From: Chondrus crispus
Taxonomy: Eukaryota; Rhodophyta; Florideophyceae; Gigartinales; Gigartinaceae
Direction of reading: 5' to 3'
NCBI RefSeq assembly: GCF_000350225.1
Contig: NW_005179230.1
Location: 35,954 to 99,953, forward strand
DNA length: 64,000 bases
A program made the position numbers and the translations under genes. Below, piece by piece: positions 33,283-44,543 of this stretch. Under the pieces are notes generated by a model. The model was not told the DNA's origin, ran no database searches, and saw nothing but the letters and a program-made list of their open reading frames with translations. Within the stretch, counting starts at the first letter, position 1. Each line of letters opens with the position of its first letter.

Positions 33283-33292
33283 GGGCGGGGCC
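33259..33292 (+). repeat. First copy of the pol-tail / polypurine motif of Gypsy-A
   Basis: This 34-bp stretch covering the last pol codons and AAGGGCGGGGCC matches 37081-37114 at 30 of 34 positions. The second copy directly abuts the 3' LTR. Confidence 0.85.
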
Positions 33293-36200
33293 CTCAACCG
33301 CTCCTTCGCGGATTAACCCCAGCCTGCACGAACAGACTAAAAGGGGAAGCGAAGGAGGTCGGCGGACCCTATCGGAGGGTCACAGCCGGGGACGCGTTCA
33401 AGTCAAGTCGTCTTGACTTCTCGGACGTCTAGGACGCGAGACATAAGAACAGGACAGTACGAACTGCCTGAAAAAAAATGTTGGGCCCTCGTAATGACCG
33501 ACATTACGAGGACCGCAAAACCTCGTTCGGATCGGAAAAGTCGGACACCCCCCCCCCCGAGCAGGATTGCCGGACGATCCGTTAAGTCCAGCAACCACGG
33601 CGAGGAGGGGCGCCCGACGAACGAGGCGATCAGCGGTGGAATCACGAGAGCCCCTCGGTGGGCAGAGTAAGCGACCAGAATCCCCGTTGCTTGTGTCTCG
33701 GAATATCTGAGAAGGTTCGGGCTCACTTCGAGCCCTCAGTCCGCATCCGGGTTCGATAACCCGACGGACGACGTGGTCATGACCCTATCGATAGCGGTCG
33801 TGCGCGAGGAAACGCGCAAAAGGCGTTTTCAGATGAGCCGGCGAGTGAGGCTGCGTTCGCCTCAACAGTCGCCAGGACAGTTAAGGAAGGGGCGTCAGCG
33901 CCAGAGCAACTCGCTCAGAGGGGCACTAATATATGCGCACACACGTGTACGGTCAGCCCCAATTAGAACTTTTTGTCGCTAATCACGGCGCATGCCATGA
34001 TTTAATTTTGGGAAGATTTTTTCCTCAGACGACAGCGCACCAATCAGGAACCGTGGTCTGATTTTTTGGCTGAAATTGTTTTCGCGGGAAATTATGACAA
34101 TTTTTGGGATGATTTTCTGATTGCGCGGCGGACGGAAAAAGGTCGCAGTACACGTGTATTACAAGAAAATGTCCCAATCCACGGCGCATTTCGTGTGGGT
34201 AATGGGTACCCTCCCACGCTGCTTACTCTAACGTCTCATCTTCCGCGCGCGTACGCAGGGACAAAGAGCGGAACGTCCAGGATGAGCGAGACCGATTGGG
34301 CAACACAAGAATTCAGGAGACTGTCGCAAAGAAGCCGCACCTCCGTCAGCCCTCCGGCGTCCTCAGCGGACTCGAGTGCACGTGCGTCGACGCCGGCGCG
34401 CACTTTCGGGCATCATCACGTCCGCCGGCACCCGAGACGCGCCCACGTGCACGCGTCAAGAAGATTTCAGCGAACCCGTCGTCAAGGGCATCGGCTCCAA
34501 TCCGCGAGTCCTTCCGCCCTTCCGTACGCGTCAAGAACGTGCAGGGGAACCCATCGTCGGGACCCTCACCTCGTTGTCGCGCAGCTCGGTGCGCGCACCC
34601 GTAAGCGTACACTCTCCTCCTCGTAGCCTCGATAGGCGGGACCCGGCCACACATACTAGGCGAGCGTACCGTATGAGCGGCAACCACGCGCCTCCTCAGT
34701 AGGAGACGGACGAGGTCCGCGTAAAAGGGGGAGGTTAAGCCGTCCCCGAAGGACAACCACCCGCGGCCGACGAGGCCGACGCGCAGAGGAAGAACCGAGA
34801 AACGAGCCTCGCTGCCTGCAGTCAGCGGCGAACCGACACCCCGCGACCCCCTTCGGAGGGGGGAGAGACCGACCGCAGTCGTGACCGTGGAAAATGCGTA
34901 ACGTGATACGGGTTCCGGACGTCGACCCGGTACCCCTCACTTACCTTACCGGAAGATGTGGGATGAAGGAGGCCGCCGACGCACCACCCCCTCACACGGG
35001 GCGCCACCACGTCCAATCACCACTAGCTCGCGCTCCGGCCTTCTCGGCGCCGTCAAGCGCCTTCCCGCGTGTAATCACCTCATGGCCGCCTCCCTGCGGT
35101 CCCGCGCCGACGCTGGAGTAGCGGCAACCGCGTGCGCGTCGTCCTCGCAGAGCCGCTCGCCGCTCGCCCCTTTCCGATCAGGGAGAGGCCTTCCGCTGAT
35201 CTTCTACGCAGCGCTCACCGCGGCTGCTCAAGGGCAGCTGGATCCCCGCCGTCAGCAGTTCTGTGGAGGAACAGAAGGAAAAGGGGAGAGGGTCTGACGG
35301 TGGCTGGGGGTATGCAGGTTGAGGCTGCTGTCACGTAGTACGCGTGCGTATATGCGACAGACCACCCCGTGATGGTTGTCGAGGCTACCGAGAAGGGCAG
35401 AAGCAGTACGAACTGCTTTGCCAAAATGAATAGTGATGCAACGAGTATGCGGAACGAGAAACACAGTAGGGCTCTCATAGCACTCGCCAGAACGGAGTTA
35501 CAGTCGTATAGAGGTGAGGAAGTCAAAATGGATTGATAGAGAAGGCGTAGTTCCGCAACACACAAGGACCAGGCCGCACGCGGTGCTCGGATAGGGGGTA
35601 AGCCGGAGGGCGGTACGGAAAGGCCTCTGGACGGTCGCACAAAATGAGCTTAACTGTGCAAGGTCGAAAAATAGCGGACGAGCCACGAAAGAGTGTCCTC
35701 CTCTAAATCGAAGAAGGCAAACGAGCAGGAGTGTTCAGTGCTCCCTGTCGACGTGCCGCCCCTGGAGGACATACAAAGCCGCTGCACGCATGCGTGCAAA
35801 AATGCGATGTGAATCGGCGCGGTATGGCCGAGAGCGAGAGCGAGAGCGAACCCCTCTTCTACGTCAGGGGCAAACGACTACAGAAGACGACTACATTGCG
35901 CGACGCACGTACATGGTGCGCATTGGAATTGATGGAAACAAAAAAAACCCAAAGGAAGAAAGGCACCGCGCGCGCCGGGGGACGACCCTCGAGGGGGTGA
36001 ACGCGCAGCCCGGGAGAGGGGGACAAGGCCATCTAACCTCCCCTGATGCCACGACGAATGAGCCCTGCCATATGACCGAGAGCTTTTTTGGAACGCCTTG
36101 CTTTCGCTGGACGACGCGTCATCGGCATGAAGATGACGCCAGAAAGAAGAGATTTGAGAGCTCGGGCGGTCGACTGTCGCGGCGTGGCGGCAGCACCGGA

Positions 36201-37080
36201 AGAAAATCAGACGCTTGGTCGCACGGGGAGCGCGCGCGCCCCGACGAATGCTGCGAAGCGCATGCGTTTACCGCCGGCACGGTGATGGATGGCGGAAAGA
36301 AAAAAGGAGGAATTGGCAGTTGCGACATCTGTGTTAGCGGATGTAACAGCGAAGGGAGGGTGGTGGATAATACCGATACAGCGAGCATGCCGTGGAAGGG
36401 AGGAACCGTCATGGTTGAGACTCATGGTGTGAGTTAATACCGGATCTACAGACATGAGTGGAAAGATAGCCACGTGCGTGTTATTCGCAAAACGCGCGCT
36501 TTTGTACGGGTCACCAGGGGTAGGCGACCTCATCGCTGGTGAAACGGTGTCGAAGTCGTCCCGCGCATGTCCAGGATGTACGCCGTCGATGCAGAAGCCC
36601 GGAAGCAGCGCCGGAGGAGGGAGAGGAAAGACGAGCGCAATGGGCCAGGGGAGCAGAGAAGTCCACCCTGAGCGAGACAGCCTCTACGGCAGAGGTGCTC
36701 GTCAGTCCCAGCAAAGTGCCCGAGGTTGACTGATGTAAGCACAGCGTCGTCGTCCCTGGATGTTTTGGCCCGGTATCGGGGTTGCGACTTGTGGCGCGGC
36801 GTTCGTGCTACTTGTGGCGCGGCGTTCGTGCTACTTGTGGCGCAGTGAATCCAGAATGGTACTATTTTGGGAGGCCTCGCAAGGCGTGCAGGCTGCGGTG
36901 GGAGAACTGACGCAACGCAAGGGCGTACGCATATCGTGAATGAAGGGGCACGTCGGCTGGGGTAAGAGGACACGAGATAACAATAACGGAGGGATGAGAA
37001 CGCCAAGAAGGGAGGAATTATTCGGAGGCATCACGACGAGATGCAGATCAGGGGAAGGAGAAGTCATCCTACAAGCACCC
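33293..37080 (+). other. Extra 3' region of Gypsy-A, 3.8 kb
   Basis: Lies between two copies of the pol-tail/polypurine motif. I recognise no domain. It contains an ACACGTGT palindrome near 33942, a pyrimidine-rich stretch ending in CCTCAG at about 34029 that looks like a 3' splice site, and a plus-strand frame at 34066-34626. Further plus-strand frames (35790-36437) and minus-strand frames (36530-37006, 36831-37067) lack known motifs. It may be captured genomic sequence, a non-coding packaging region or a lineage-specific gene. Confidence 0.6.
34066..34626 (+). CDS. Hypothetical ORF in the Gypsy-A 3' region
   Basis: 186 codons beginning MAEIVFAGNYDNFWDDFLIA and open upstream toward the splice-site-like stretch at about 34029. 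The first 90 residues have ordinary composition; the rest is Arg/Ser/Pro-rich and may be read-through of GC-rich sequence. There is no signal peptide, membrane segment or known domain. Its position after pol is where env-like or accessory genes sit in other gypsy elements, but nothing in the sequence shows an envelope. It may be chance. Confidence 0.25.
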   Translation: MAEIVFAGNYDNFWDDFLIARRTEKGRSTRVLQENVPIHGAFRVGNGYPPTLLTLTSHLPRAYAGTKSGTSRMSETDWATQEFRRLSQRSRTSVSPPASSADSSARASTPARTFGHHHVRRHPRRAHVHASRRFQRTRRQGHRLQSASPSALPYASRTCRGTHRRDPHLVVAQLGARTRKRTLSSS

Positions 37081-37114
37081 GTGGACGCGGACGTCCCCGC
37101 TTAAGGGGGGGGCC
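37081..37114 (+). repeat. Second pol-tail copy with the polypurine tract of Gypsy-A
   Basis: Ends in TTAAGGGGGGGGCC followed by one G and the 3' LTR at 37116. The G-run is the probable plus-strand primer. The copy at 33259-33292 lies at the end of pol. Confidence 0.8.
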
Positions 37115-37115
37115 G

Positions 37116-37814
37116 TGTAGTATAACCCCCCCTGGGGCTTTTTAGTTAGATTAGATCAGCAACGGGATCTAGTGCTGTAGAGCTCGATGCTCTACAGTAC
37201 TACCGCGCGTGGCCACGTGTACCCCTTGGGTACAAGGCGCACGCGTGCACACCTGTACACGTGTACCGCGCGAACGAAACGCGCACGCACCACGGGTAAT
37301 ACGCGTACTGTCAGCCTCGACATAGCTGACAGTATTACAGTGCAGGCCGACCTGCACTACAGTAGCCCACTACAGTACCTCGGTACTGTAGTGTTATGAT
37401 AGATTGTTTTGTACATTAAATATGGAGCGGACCGGCGGCGGTGGAAGAGGACAAGCACGGACTTGTCACCCACCGACCGTCAAGGTCCGACTTCCCGCTT
37501 ATTCTAAGGGAACGCTCGCTAATTACCTTAGAAGCGGCACCGAGCGCAGGTTGAGGACGCACGCCGTACGCCCACGAGCCGGCTCCGCCTCCGCCCGTCG
37601 GTACTGGATCGTTACCCAGTACCGCGCCGGGGCGTCGAGGCGTCGAACCGCTCGCGCGTACCGGCGTCCTCCCCGTTCCCGCTCTACCACGCTACCCGGG
37701 CCCGCTGCCCGGTGCCGTTAGCTGGTGTCCTGCTTCACCCCCGTCTTCCCGTTCGGACGGGGTCTACGTCGAGCTGTGCATACACCCCTCTCCGTTGGGG
37801 GTGTTTATGCTACA
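37116..37814 (+). repeat. Gypsy-A 3' LTR
   Basis: 699 bp, about six substitutions from 25212-25910 by eye. Followed by the TSD GCTAT at 37815-37819. Confidence 0.96.
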
Positions 37815-38975
37815 GCTATGTCTTTGGCAACGGTGCGGTTCCGCCTTTCAACTGTTCCGTTCGCTTGGGGATGCCATGGGTATGTTTGCATCCTCCCAAT
37901 GCCCAATTGCTCCGTTAGGTTCTGAACCACCTTGCTGACTAGGTTGGTGCCTCCATCAGACATCAACTTCTCCATAGGCCCAAAGACAGCGATCCATTCG
38001 TCCAGTAGCGCCTTCGCTATTGTTTCTGACTTCTCGTTCGGAACGGGCACAGCTCGCACAAAACGCGTGAACACGTCAATCATGACGAGTATCTTGATAT
38101 TTCTTGACTCTGTTCGTGGCGTGACAGTTTGTATGTCTATAGATACCTGTTCGAATCGTCGTCTAGGGTGAACTACTTCTAGTCTAGCCTGTTTTTGTGG
38201 CTGCTTCTCTTCCGCCACCGTGCACTGTAGACAATTCTTGACCAACTGTACGACGTCTGCCACCATCTCTCTCCACCAGTACCTCTTGTGTAGTTTGGCT
38301 ACGGTTCGGGCCACCTTGTAGTGTCCTTGCAGTCTTGAGCCATGGACAAACTTCAGAACTGCCTGTGTCAACGATTTTGGAACTACCACCACCACGTTGT
38401 TTCCCTTTTCTAATCGCAACAACCCATCTTCATCCAAACATTTCCTCGGGTCGTCGGCCGCCATCTGTGACAGGCATCCAAATTCCGCCTCTTGTGCTGC
38501 GCGGATCTCCTCCTTCGTCGGCCCGCTGGTGAAGGCGTTAACCTCTGCCATTGCTGACACTCTCTCCACCTGCCTGCCCTCCAGAACAACTGTGACCCGG
38601 TTATTTTCATCTTTCGCAACGATTTCCTCTAGGCGTCCTCTGTTAATGGGACAGTAGCAGCGCTGGCACAATGGCTCAGGAACTGCGTCTCTACTCAGCG
38701 TGTCAGGTAGTACCAGCTCCTTTCCAGCACGGTGCTCAACTGTGAAGTCAAAATCTTGAACTTCCACTACCCACCTCTCTAGACGGTCTCTTGGGTCCTT
38801 CAGGCTGAGCAGCCACCTCAAGGCCAAGTGATCAGTCACACATTCGAATCGTTCCGCGTTAAGATAGTGACGCCACTTCCGGAGTGCATGGACAATAGCC
38901 AGGCATTCCTTCTCTGGTGCTGTATACTTTCTCTCTGACAGTTTCAACAGCCGGCTTGTGAATGACACAGGTCTC
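37815..38975 (-). pseudogene. Gypsy-B RNase H end and integrase core
   Basis: The frame starts near 38968 with PVSFTSRLLKLSERKYTAPEKE and RNase H blocks (FECVTDHLALRWLLSL). The integrase finger has H and H at HGSRLQGHYKVA and Cys in CLQC. The core shows the DDE residues in VSIDIQTVTP, LMSDGGTNL and GTVERRN. It breaks off at AKDIA, where Gypsy-A inserted, and resumes at 25211. The DDE triad is intact in this part. The other end is cut by the solo LTR at 38976. Confidence 0.92.
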
Positions 38976-39668
38976 TGTAGTATAACCCCCCCTGAGGGTT
39001 TAAATTAGATTAGATCAAGAACTAGATCAGCTACTGTAGAGCGTCGAGCTCTACAGTACAACCGCGCGTGTCCACGTGTACGCCACGGGGACAAGGGACA
39101 CGCGCATACAGGTGCACACGTGTACGGCGTGCGAACGAAGCGCGCACCCACCACGGGTAATACGCGTACTGTCAGCCTCGACATAGCTGACAGTATTACA
39201 GTGCAGGCCGACATGCACTACAGTAGCCCACTACAGTACCTCGGTACTGTAGTGTTATGATAGATTGTTTTGTATATTAAATATGGAGCGGACCGACGGC
39301 GGCGGAGGGGGACAAGCACGGGCTTGTCCTAAACCGACCGCCAAGGTCAGTCCACCCAGCTTATTCTAAACGTCACCTTCGCTCTTCGCCCGCGTTTAGT
39401 CGGAGCCGAGCCGGAGTGGACGCGCAGCACGCGAGCGAGCACGGAACCGCCTCCGCCCGTCGGCACTGGTACGTCACCCAGTGCTGCTCCGGGGCGTCGA
39501 GGCGTCGATCCGCTCGTGCGTGCGCGCGTCCCTGCTCGCTCCCGCTCTACCACCGCTACCCAGGCCCGGTTCTGTAGCTGGTTGACCCGCTTCACCCCTT
39601 CTCCGATCCGGGGTCTACAGGTCGAACTGCGCATACACCTCCAGTCGTTTGGGGGTGTTTATGCTACA
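38976..39668 (+). repeat. Solo LTR of the Gypsy-A family in Gypsy-B RNase H
   Basis: 693 bp, TGTAGTATAA to TTATGCTACA, the same hairpins and blocks as the Gypsy-A LTRs but more diverged. Flanks GTCTC (38971-38975) and TTCTC (39669-39673) differ at one base, consistent with an old 5-bp TSD. The Gypsy-B frame resumes on both sides. A solo LTR arises by recombination between the two LTRs of a full element. Confidence 0.92.
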
Positions 39669-41151
39669 TTCTCCATTTTCCCCCTTTACTCATCTGCAGT
39701 AGAACAACACCCAATCCGTAGGAGCTCGCATCAGTCATTACTTTCTTGGACGCGCCTCGCTCGGGGAAAGCGAGGATATCGGGGGCACTCAGCGAGTCTT
39801 TCAACTCTTTCCAAGCATCCCTCTGCTTTTCGCCCCACCTGTTGTGCCAGTCCGGAATTTTTAGTTTCTGGCCTTGCTTTCTCTTCTTCAAAAACCAGTC
39901 TCTTTGAGTTCGTCATACAGCGGAGCCGCAGTCTCTGAAAAGTGATCGACAAAGTCCGAAAAGAAGTTTACGAGGCCCAGAAACCGCATGAGCTCATCCC
40001 CTGAAGCGGGCTCTACCAGCAGCTAGATTGCCTCTACGTGGGCTTCCGACGGACGAAGCCCCTCGTTGTCCACGCGGTGCCCCAGGATCTTAACACTCTG
40101 GACCACAAAGCTGCACTTTGATAGCTTCAGCCGCACACCTGCTCGCAGCAACGTGTCAAACAGCGACTCTAGAGCTACCAAATGCTCTTCCTCCGTCTCG
40201 GTCCCTGCGCTAGTGTCGTCCATGAAAGCAAGTACATCATGTCCTTTACGATCTCCAAGGACGACATTCAAGATCGACTGCAGTGTGCCTGGTGCGTTCT
40301 TCATTCCTTGTGGAGGCCTAGTGTATTGAAGCAGTTCAATAACAGTTCGGATGGCCGTGAGCGGTTTTGAATGATCCTCTAGTTTCACCTGGTAGAATGC
40401 GTCCTTTGGGTGGAGTGTGGAGAAGATCTTCTTGCTGCCTAACCAGTCTAGCACTTGCCGCATGTCCTCCAATCGATAGGAGTCTGTCCCAGTGGCGTCG
40501 TTCAGGGCTCTAAAGTCCGCAGTAACACGTATGCTAAGGTCCTTTTTTCGTACGAAGACATTACTGGATGCCCAAGGGGACGTTCTGGGTTCTAGCACAC
40601 CAAGCTCGATGAGTTTTTGCACAGCCTCGCGTTTTACATCCTGTTCTTTGGGCAATCTCTTGCGCAGCGGTTGACAAATGGGCCGGGCGTTCTCTTTCAG
40701 GATGATTTCATGCTTGACACCCTTGATACGGCCGAGTCCCTTGAAAATATCTCGGTTTTCCCACAGTAGGTCTTTCAGCTTGAGCTGCATGCCGAGATCG
40801 CTGGAGAATTGAGAGTAGTCGGATTCATGCTTGAGATGCTGGTCCACATCCGCGCCCTCCCAGACTCTGCAGATCATTTCAGTTGCCTCAGATGGAGTGC
40901 CCTTTCCGATCAAGCCCTCGTAACGAGCTCCTCCTACTCTCATCACCCCACGATTTGCCGCTAGATCGAGGCACAACGCATTCCTTCTCCAGAATTTCCT
41001 ACCTATGAGGAGCTTACAGGGAGTCTACTCAGCACCCTGACCTCTTCATTGAACATCCGTCCCCGTAGTTCGAAAGTTAGCATCCCAATTCCTTCGACTT
41101 CTAGACGGTGGCCATCAACTGCTTCCGCGGTCCCTTGGCACATAGACACCT
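39669..41151 (-). pseudogene. Gypsy-B protease end, reverse transcriptase and start of RNase H
   Basis: 41151 to about 40980 is the C-terminal protease part (VDGHRLEVEGIGMLTFELRG). 40976-40023 is RT with VLEPRTSPWASSNVFVRKKD, a motif-A region STLHPKDAFYQVKL in which the usual catalytic Asp is His, QGMKNAPGTLQSIL, and an intact FMDD (AFMDDTSAG). A stop follows at 40023. 39952-39669 holds the RT connection and the start of RNase H (TDASSYGLGVVLLQ) in shifted frames. The His substitution alone would inactivate RT. The left end is cut by Gypsy-C at 41151; the protease active site is at 54201 and beyond. Confidence 0.9.
41147..41151. repeat. Gypsy-C left TSD (CACCT)
   Basis: Identical to 54201-54205; both lie within the Gypsy-B protease. 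Confidence 0.93.
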
Positions 41152-42120
41152 TGTAGTGCAATACGCACCTGAAAAGGGGGGTGAAAAGAAAGGAAAATAT
41201 TTGGATATGAAAAGTGGTCCGGATTGGGGGACACACGTGTGAATAATTGCACAGTTTTAATTTTTAATTATTTTATTTTATTTAGTTAATTAGTTGGCAT
41301 TAATTTTGCTGACATTAGATTAGATCTAGGATCTAGCGCCGCGAGCTACTGTAGTGGCTCCGGCGGGGCGATATATACCTTAGCCCTCTGACGACCAAGT
41401 CAGTAAAGGTAACCCGAGTTGCCAGAGTCTGATATCGCCTTGGTTGAAGTCCGTCTTTTACAAGACATTCCCTTTAACTACAGATTACTTTATCCTTTGC
41501 GCTCGGGGGTCCCTTTTTTCCTTATCAATTTTCCTTTATTTCCCTATCCTAATTTCCCTTAATCTTGAGTTGGTCCCACCTTGTAGGATTGCGATCCGCA
41601 ACGTGACGTCATTTGTCATCGGGCTTCTGTGTTGGTGCACCAGTGGTGCTTTTCTCAGTGTTGGTTCCATCGGAATCTGGTTGCGACCGATCCGTTGTTG
41701 GTACTTTGCCATCGGGCAGTACGACGGTGTAGCGCTGCTACGTTTTCTTCTTTCCCGACGGGCTACGTTGCGACGTCCCCGTCGAAGACCTTATCAAGGG
41801 TATAAGGTGTACAAGGCGCTCTCCGAGCATTGGATTTACGACCCATCGGACCAGGTTTACATAAACACGCCTCCGAAATCGTCGAGCAGTTGCCTTTACA
41901 AGTCTCTACCACCATTTACCGATCCCGGGCTGGGCCCTTCTCCTTGCCCCCCCCCCTTATCAGGGATCCGTGCTACTGCGCGCCGCAAACCCGCTTCAAG
42001 AGGACAGGGAGCTTCGAACACTCCGTAGCGCTGTGCCGTTGGCAGTTGTTGCTTTTGTTGCTTTTGTTTGTGTTGGACCGTCGGACCTTGGTCTCAGCCT
42101 GACAGGCGCATTGCACTACA
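41152..42120 (+). repeat. Gypsy-C 5' LTR
   Basis: 969 bp, from TGTAGTGCAAT to ATTGCACTACA, an 11-bp perfect inverted terminus apart from context. TATA box ATATATA at 41371-41377. The size difference from the 3' copy lies mainly in a C-run near 41947. Confidence 0.95.
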
Positions 42121-42124
42121 AAAG

Positions 42125-42140
42125 TGGTGTCCCGACCTAG
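42125..42140 (+). other. Gypsy-C primer-binding site
   Basis: TGGTGTCCCGACCTAG, four bases after the LTR, differs from the Gypsy-A site at one base. Both elements probably use the same tRNA primer. Confidence 0.75.
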
Positions 42141-42244
42141 AAATTGTTTTGTCTACGACAAGGAAGTTGGTCTGGGTAACGGACTCTTTTTTTATTTTCT
42201 TTTTGTTTGTAATTTTTTGCTGCGTAGGTCCGCTCGTACGAGCG

Positions 42245-44543
42245 ATGTCAACAAGCGCACCCGGGGACGTCGGTCCCGGGGCGAGTGGAAGCGGATCGGC
42301 ACGAGCGTCGAGGATCCCGAGGGGTCCTCGCACCCGGAGCCAGGCCAATACGGCCACGGACCCCGGAGATCAAGAATCCCCTACGGGGAAAGCCGCCGAC
42401 AAGACTGACCTCGACGAGAAGTCGGAAAAGATGAGCAGCGAAATTCGCGAAGAAAAATCTCGAGGCCGAATTAGGCCTCGTGCAGAAGCAACTTGAGTTG
42501 CAAAATTCCGAGTTCCACATGGCGTTGGAAGAGCTGAGCGCGCGCGTGGAATTCGTCGAGAAAAATAATGGCGGCGGGACCGACAGCATCGAGCCGGAGG
42601 TCCTCGCTTCATTGAAGCTTTCGGCCAAGGACGCAAGGCGCGATGCGAATCAAGCGCTAGAGTCCTTAGGCCAGTTCCGAATCAGCATTGACGACAAGTT
42701 CGATCGCACCGCGCAGCGACTCAAGGATCTTGAGCAGGCCACCGGCCCTGCTCCACAAGGATCGGACGACGAGCCGCTCCCTTCGGGTAGAGAGGGCGAC
42801 CGTCGATCGAAGAAGGACAAGCCCGCTCGTCAGCGGAGCTCCAAGTCGAAGCTCTCGAAGAGGGACAAGCGACGTGCAAGCAAGGGTCACTGTAGTGACG
42901 ATCCGGAGAACCGCGACTCACAGTCGGAGTCGCTTGGTCCCTCCGAAGATGGTAACGGCGGTTCGTCGAACCATTCGGGCGAGTCCGAACGCCGTTCAGA
43001 AGAAGGAAACGGAATTTCGTCAAGCAAGAAAATTTCCTCCAGACGAGGCGGAGTCACTTCGTCCGCCTCGCGGAGAGACAAGGACGCGGAGCCCGAAGAT
43101 GTCACAACGCGGCGCGGGCCGCGATGGGAGGAGTTGGAGGAGCTGAATCCGACCAACTACCTCTTCAAGAAATTACTTTCGTACCGAACGTACCGCTTGC
43201 GGAACCCACAGACATATTTGTCAATTTCCCGGCGGACCGCAGTGCGAAAAATCAGGAGAGATATTCCGCCTAAGGTGAAGAAGGACAAGACGTTCACAGG
43301 TGAGGACGGGGTCCTTGTGTTGGATTTTTTGGCAAAATTAGTTCAAGAGTTTGATACTCAAGAAATGAACGAGGGGCAAGCGATCCGCTTGTTGCCCGAA
43401 TTTTTAAGCGGCATCACCTTGAGACAGTACACTTCGGTGTCTCAGACGGCCGAGGCCCATCACGGAAAGGTATCCGTTTGGCCGGAGGCCGTACAGTGGT
43501 TGTTGAAGAGTTTCGCAACCGACGAGGCGATCCGTCAAGCCGTGCTCGCATTGCGAGAAGTTCAGCAAAGACCGTCTGAAGACGAGATGGAATTTTATAT
43601 CCGTCTGACGGACGCAAGCAATCGATGTGGAAACGTATATTCGATGGAAGAACAAATGACGATGTTTATTGAAGGACTCGATTCGAGTATCAAGCCGATG
43701 GTATCTCAATACCGACAAGACAATCGGGGCGTTTCGTTTTTGAGACTAGTTAATTACGCGAAGGCCCATGGCTCGGCGAGTCGCGCTAAGGACAAGAAGA
43801 CCAAGAAGGTCACAATTCAGACGCCGTCGACAATTAGGGCGGGTAAGAAGCCCAGGGCTTCTTATCCCGGTCGCAAAAGTCACGCCGCCGTCCATTTAGC
43901 CGAGTTAATTTCCGCGTCAGAGGAGCGCGGTGCGCACGGAAGTAGCGAAAATCACTACGAGTGCGCGTTGGTAGCCGAAGGCGAGTTCATTGAGCCATCG
44001 GAGGGCTACGGACACGAGGACTACGGGGACAGCGGGTCGTCAACTTTACCGACGCCTGCATACACGACGGAGTCGTTTTCAGAGCCCACGGATCCCGTGA
44101 TGATGTTTCGGGGGCGCGGCCACACGCCGGCGCCACGCAATACGATGGAAGACAAGGGTACGACGTTTCGAAGGCCAGGCTGGATGGGAAGGCCGCAACA
44201 TCAAGGAAGGCCGCCGGCCCGTGGAGGACCTAGGCCGCAATATCCCGTCAAGATGCACGGACTGGTGTGCTATCATTGCTATGAAAAGGGGCATGCCGCC
44301 CCAACGTGCATTCTTTCCCTCCGGGAAATGCACCGAGTTTTGGAAAATTATGAGGCGTTGTCTCCGATGGGGAGGTTAGGGATACTATCGACGAGTTATC
44401 TGAAGGTCAAGAATTGGTTTGATTCGCAGACGGCGAGCACGCCGAGTGCTTCAACGCCGAGGCCGAACCAACCCTTCAGAGGGTCCGCCGCGGGGCCCGC
44501 GCCGTCGGATGTGAGAAGGGTCCCGCAGCGGCAGGAAAACTAG
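42245..44543 (+). pseudogene. gag: Gypsy-C Gag, one frameshift
   Basis: Starts at ATG 42245 (MSTSAPGDVGPGASGSG) after a T-rich leader ending in GCTGCGTAG that resembles a splice acceptor. The frame is lost at a run of five A (42453-42457), and the rest continues in the next frame to TAG 44541-44543. The protein has a coiled segment (LVQKQLELQNSEFHMALEEL), a long Ser/Arg/Lys-rich linker, a capsid-like domain (about 43290-43760, LDFLAKLVQEFDTQEMNEGQ) and a perfect CX2CX4HX4C knuckle (CYHCYEKGHAAPTC, 44269-44310). The single-base change in a homopolymer may be mutation or sequencing error. Role as in Gypsy-A. Confidence 0.85.

Larger units (their letters stand above)
25212..37814 (+). mobile_element. 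Gypsy-A, apparently intact chromodomain Ty3/gypsy retrotransposon
   Basis: 12.6 kb with two 699-bp LTRs, a 5-bp TSD (GCTAT), a primer-binding site, an 856-codon gag, a 1526-codon pol and a 3.8-kb extra 3' region. By eye the LTRs differ at about six positions (roughly 99% identical), so the insertion is the youngest of the large ones here. No stop or frameshift interrupts gag or pol apart from the -1 gag-pol junction. Family members elsewhere in the window are solo or truncated LTRs at 21883-22362, 38976-39668 and 59338-60003. Confidence 0.95.

Noticed and set aside
33735-33775. Box B-like GGGTTCGATAACCC, possible tRNA
   Set aside because: No cloverleaf can be drawn with the upstream sequence.
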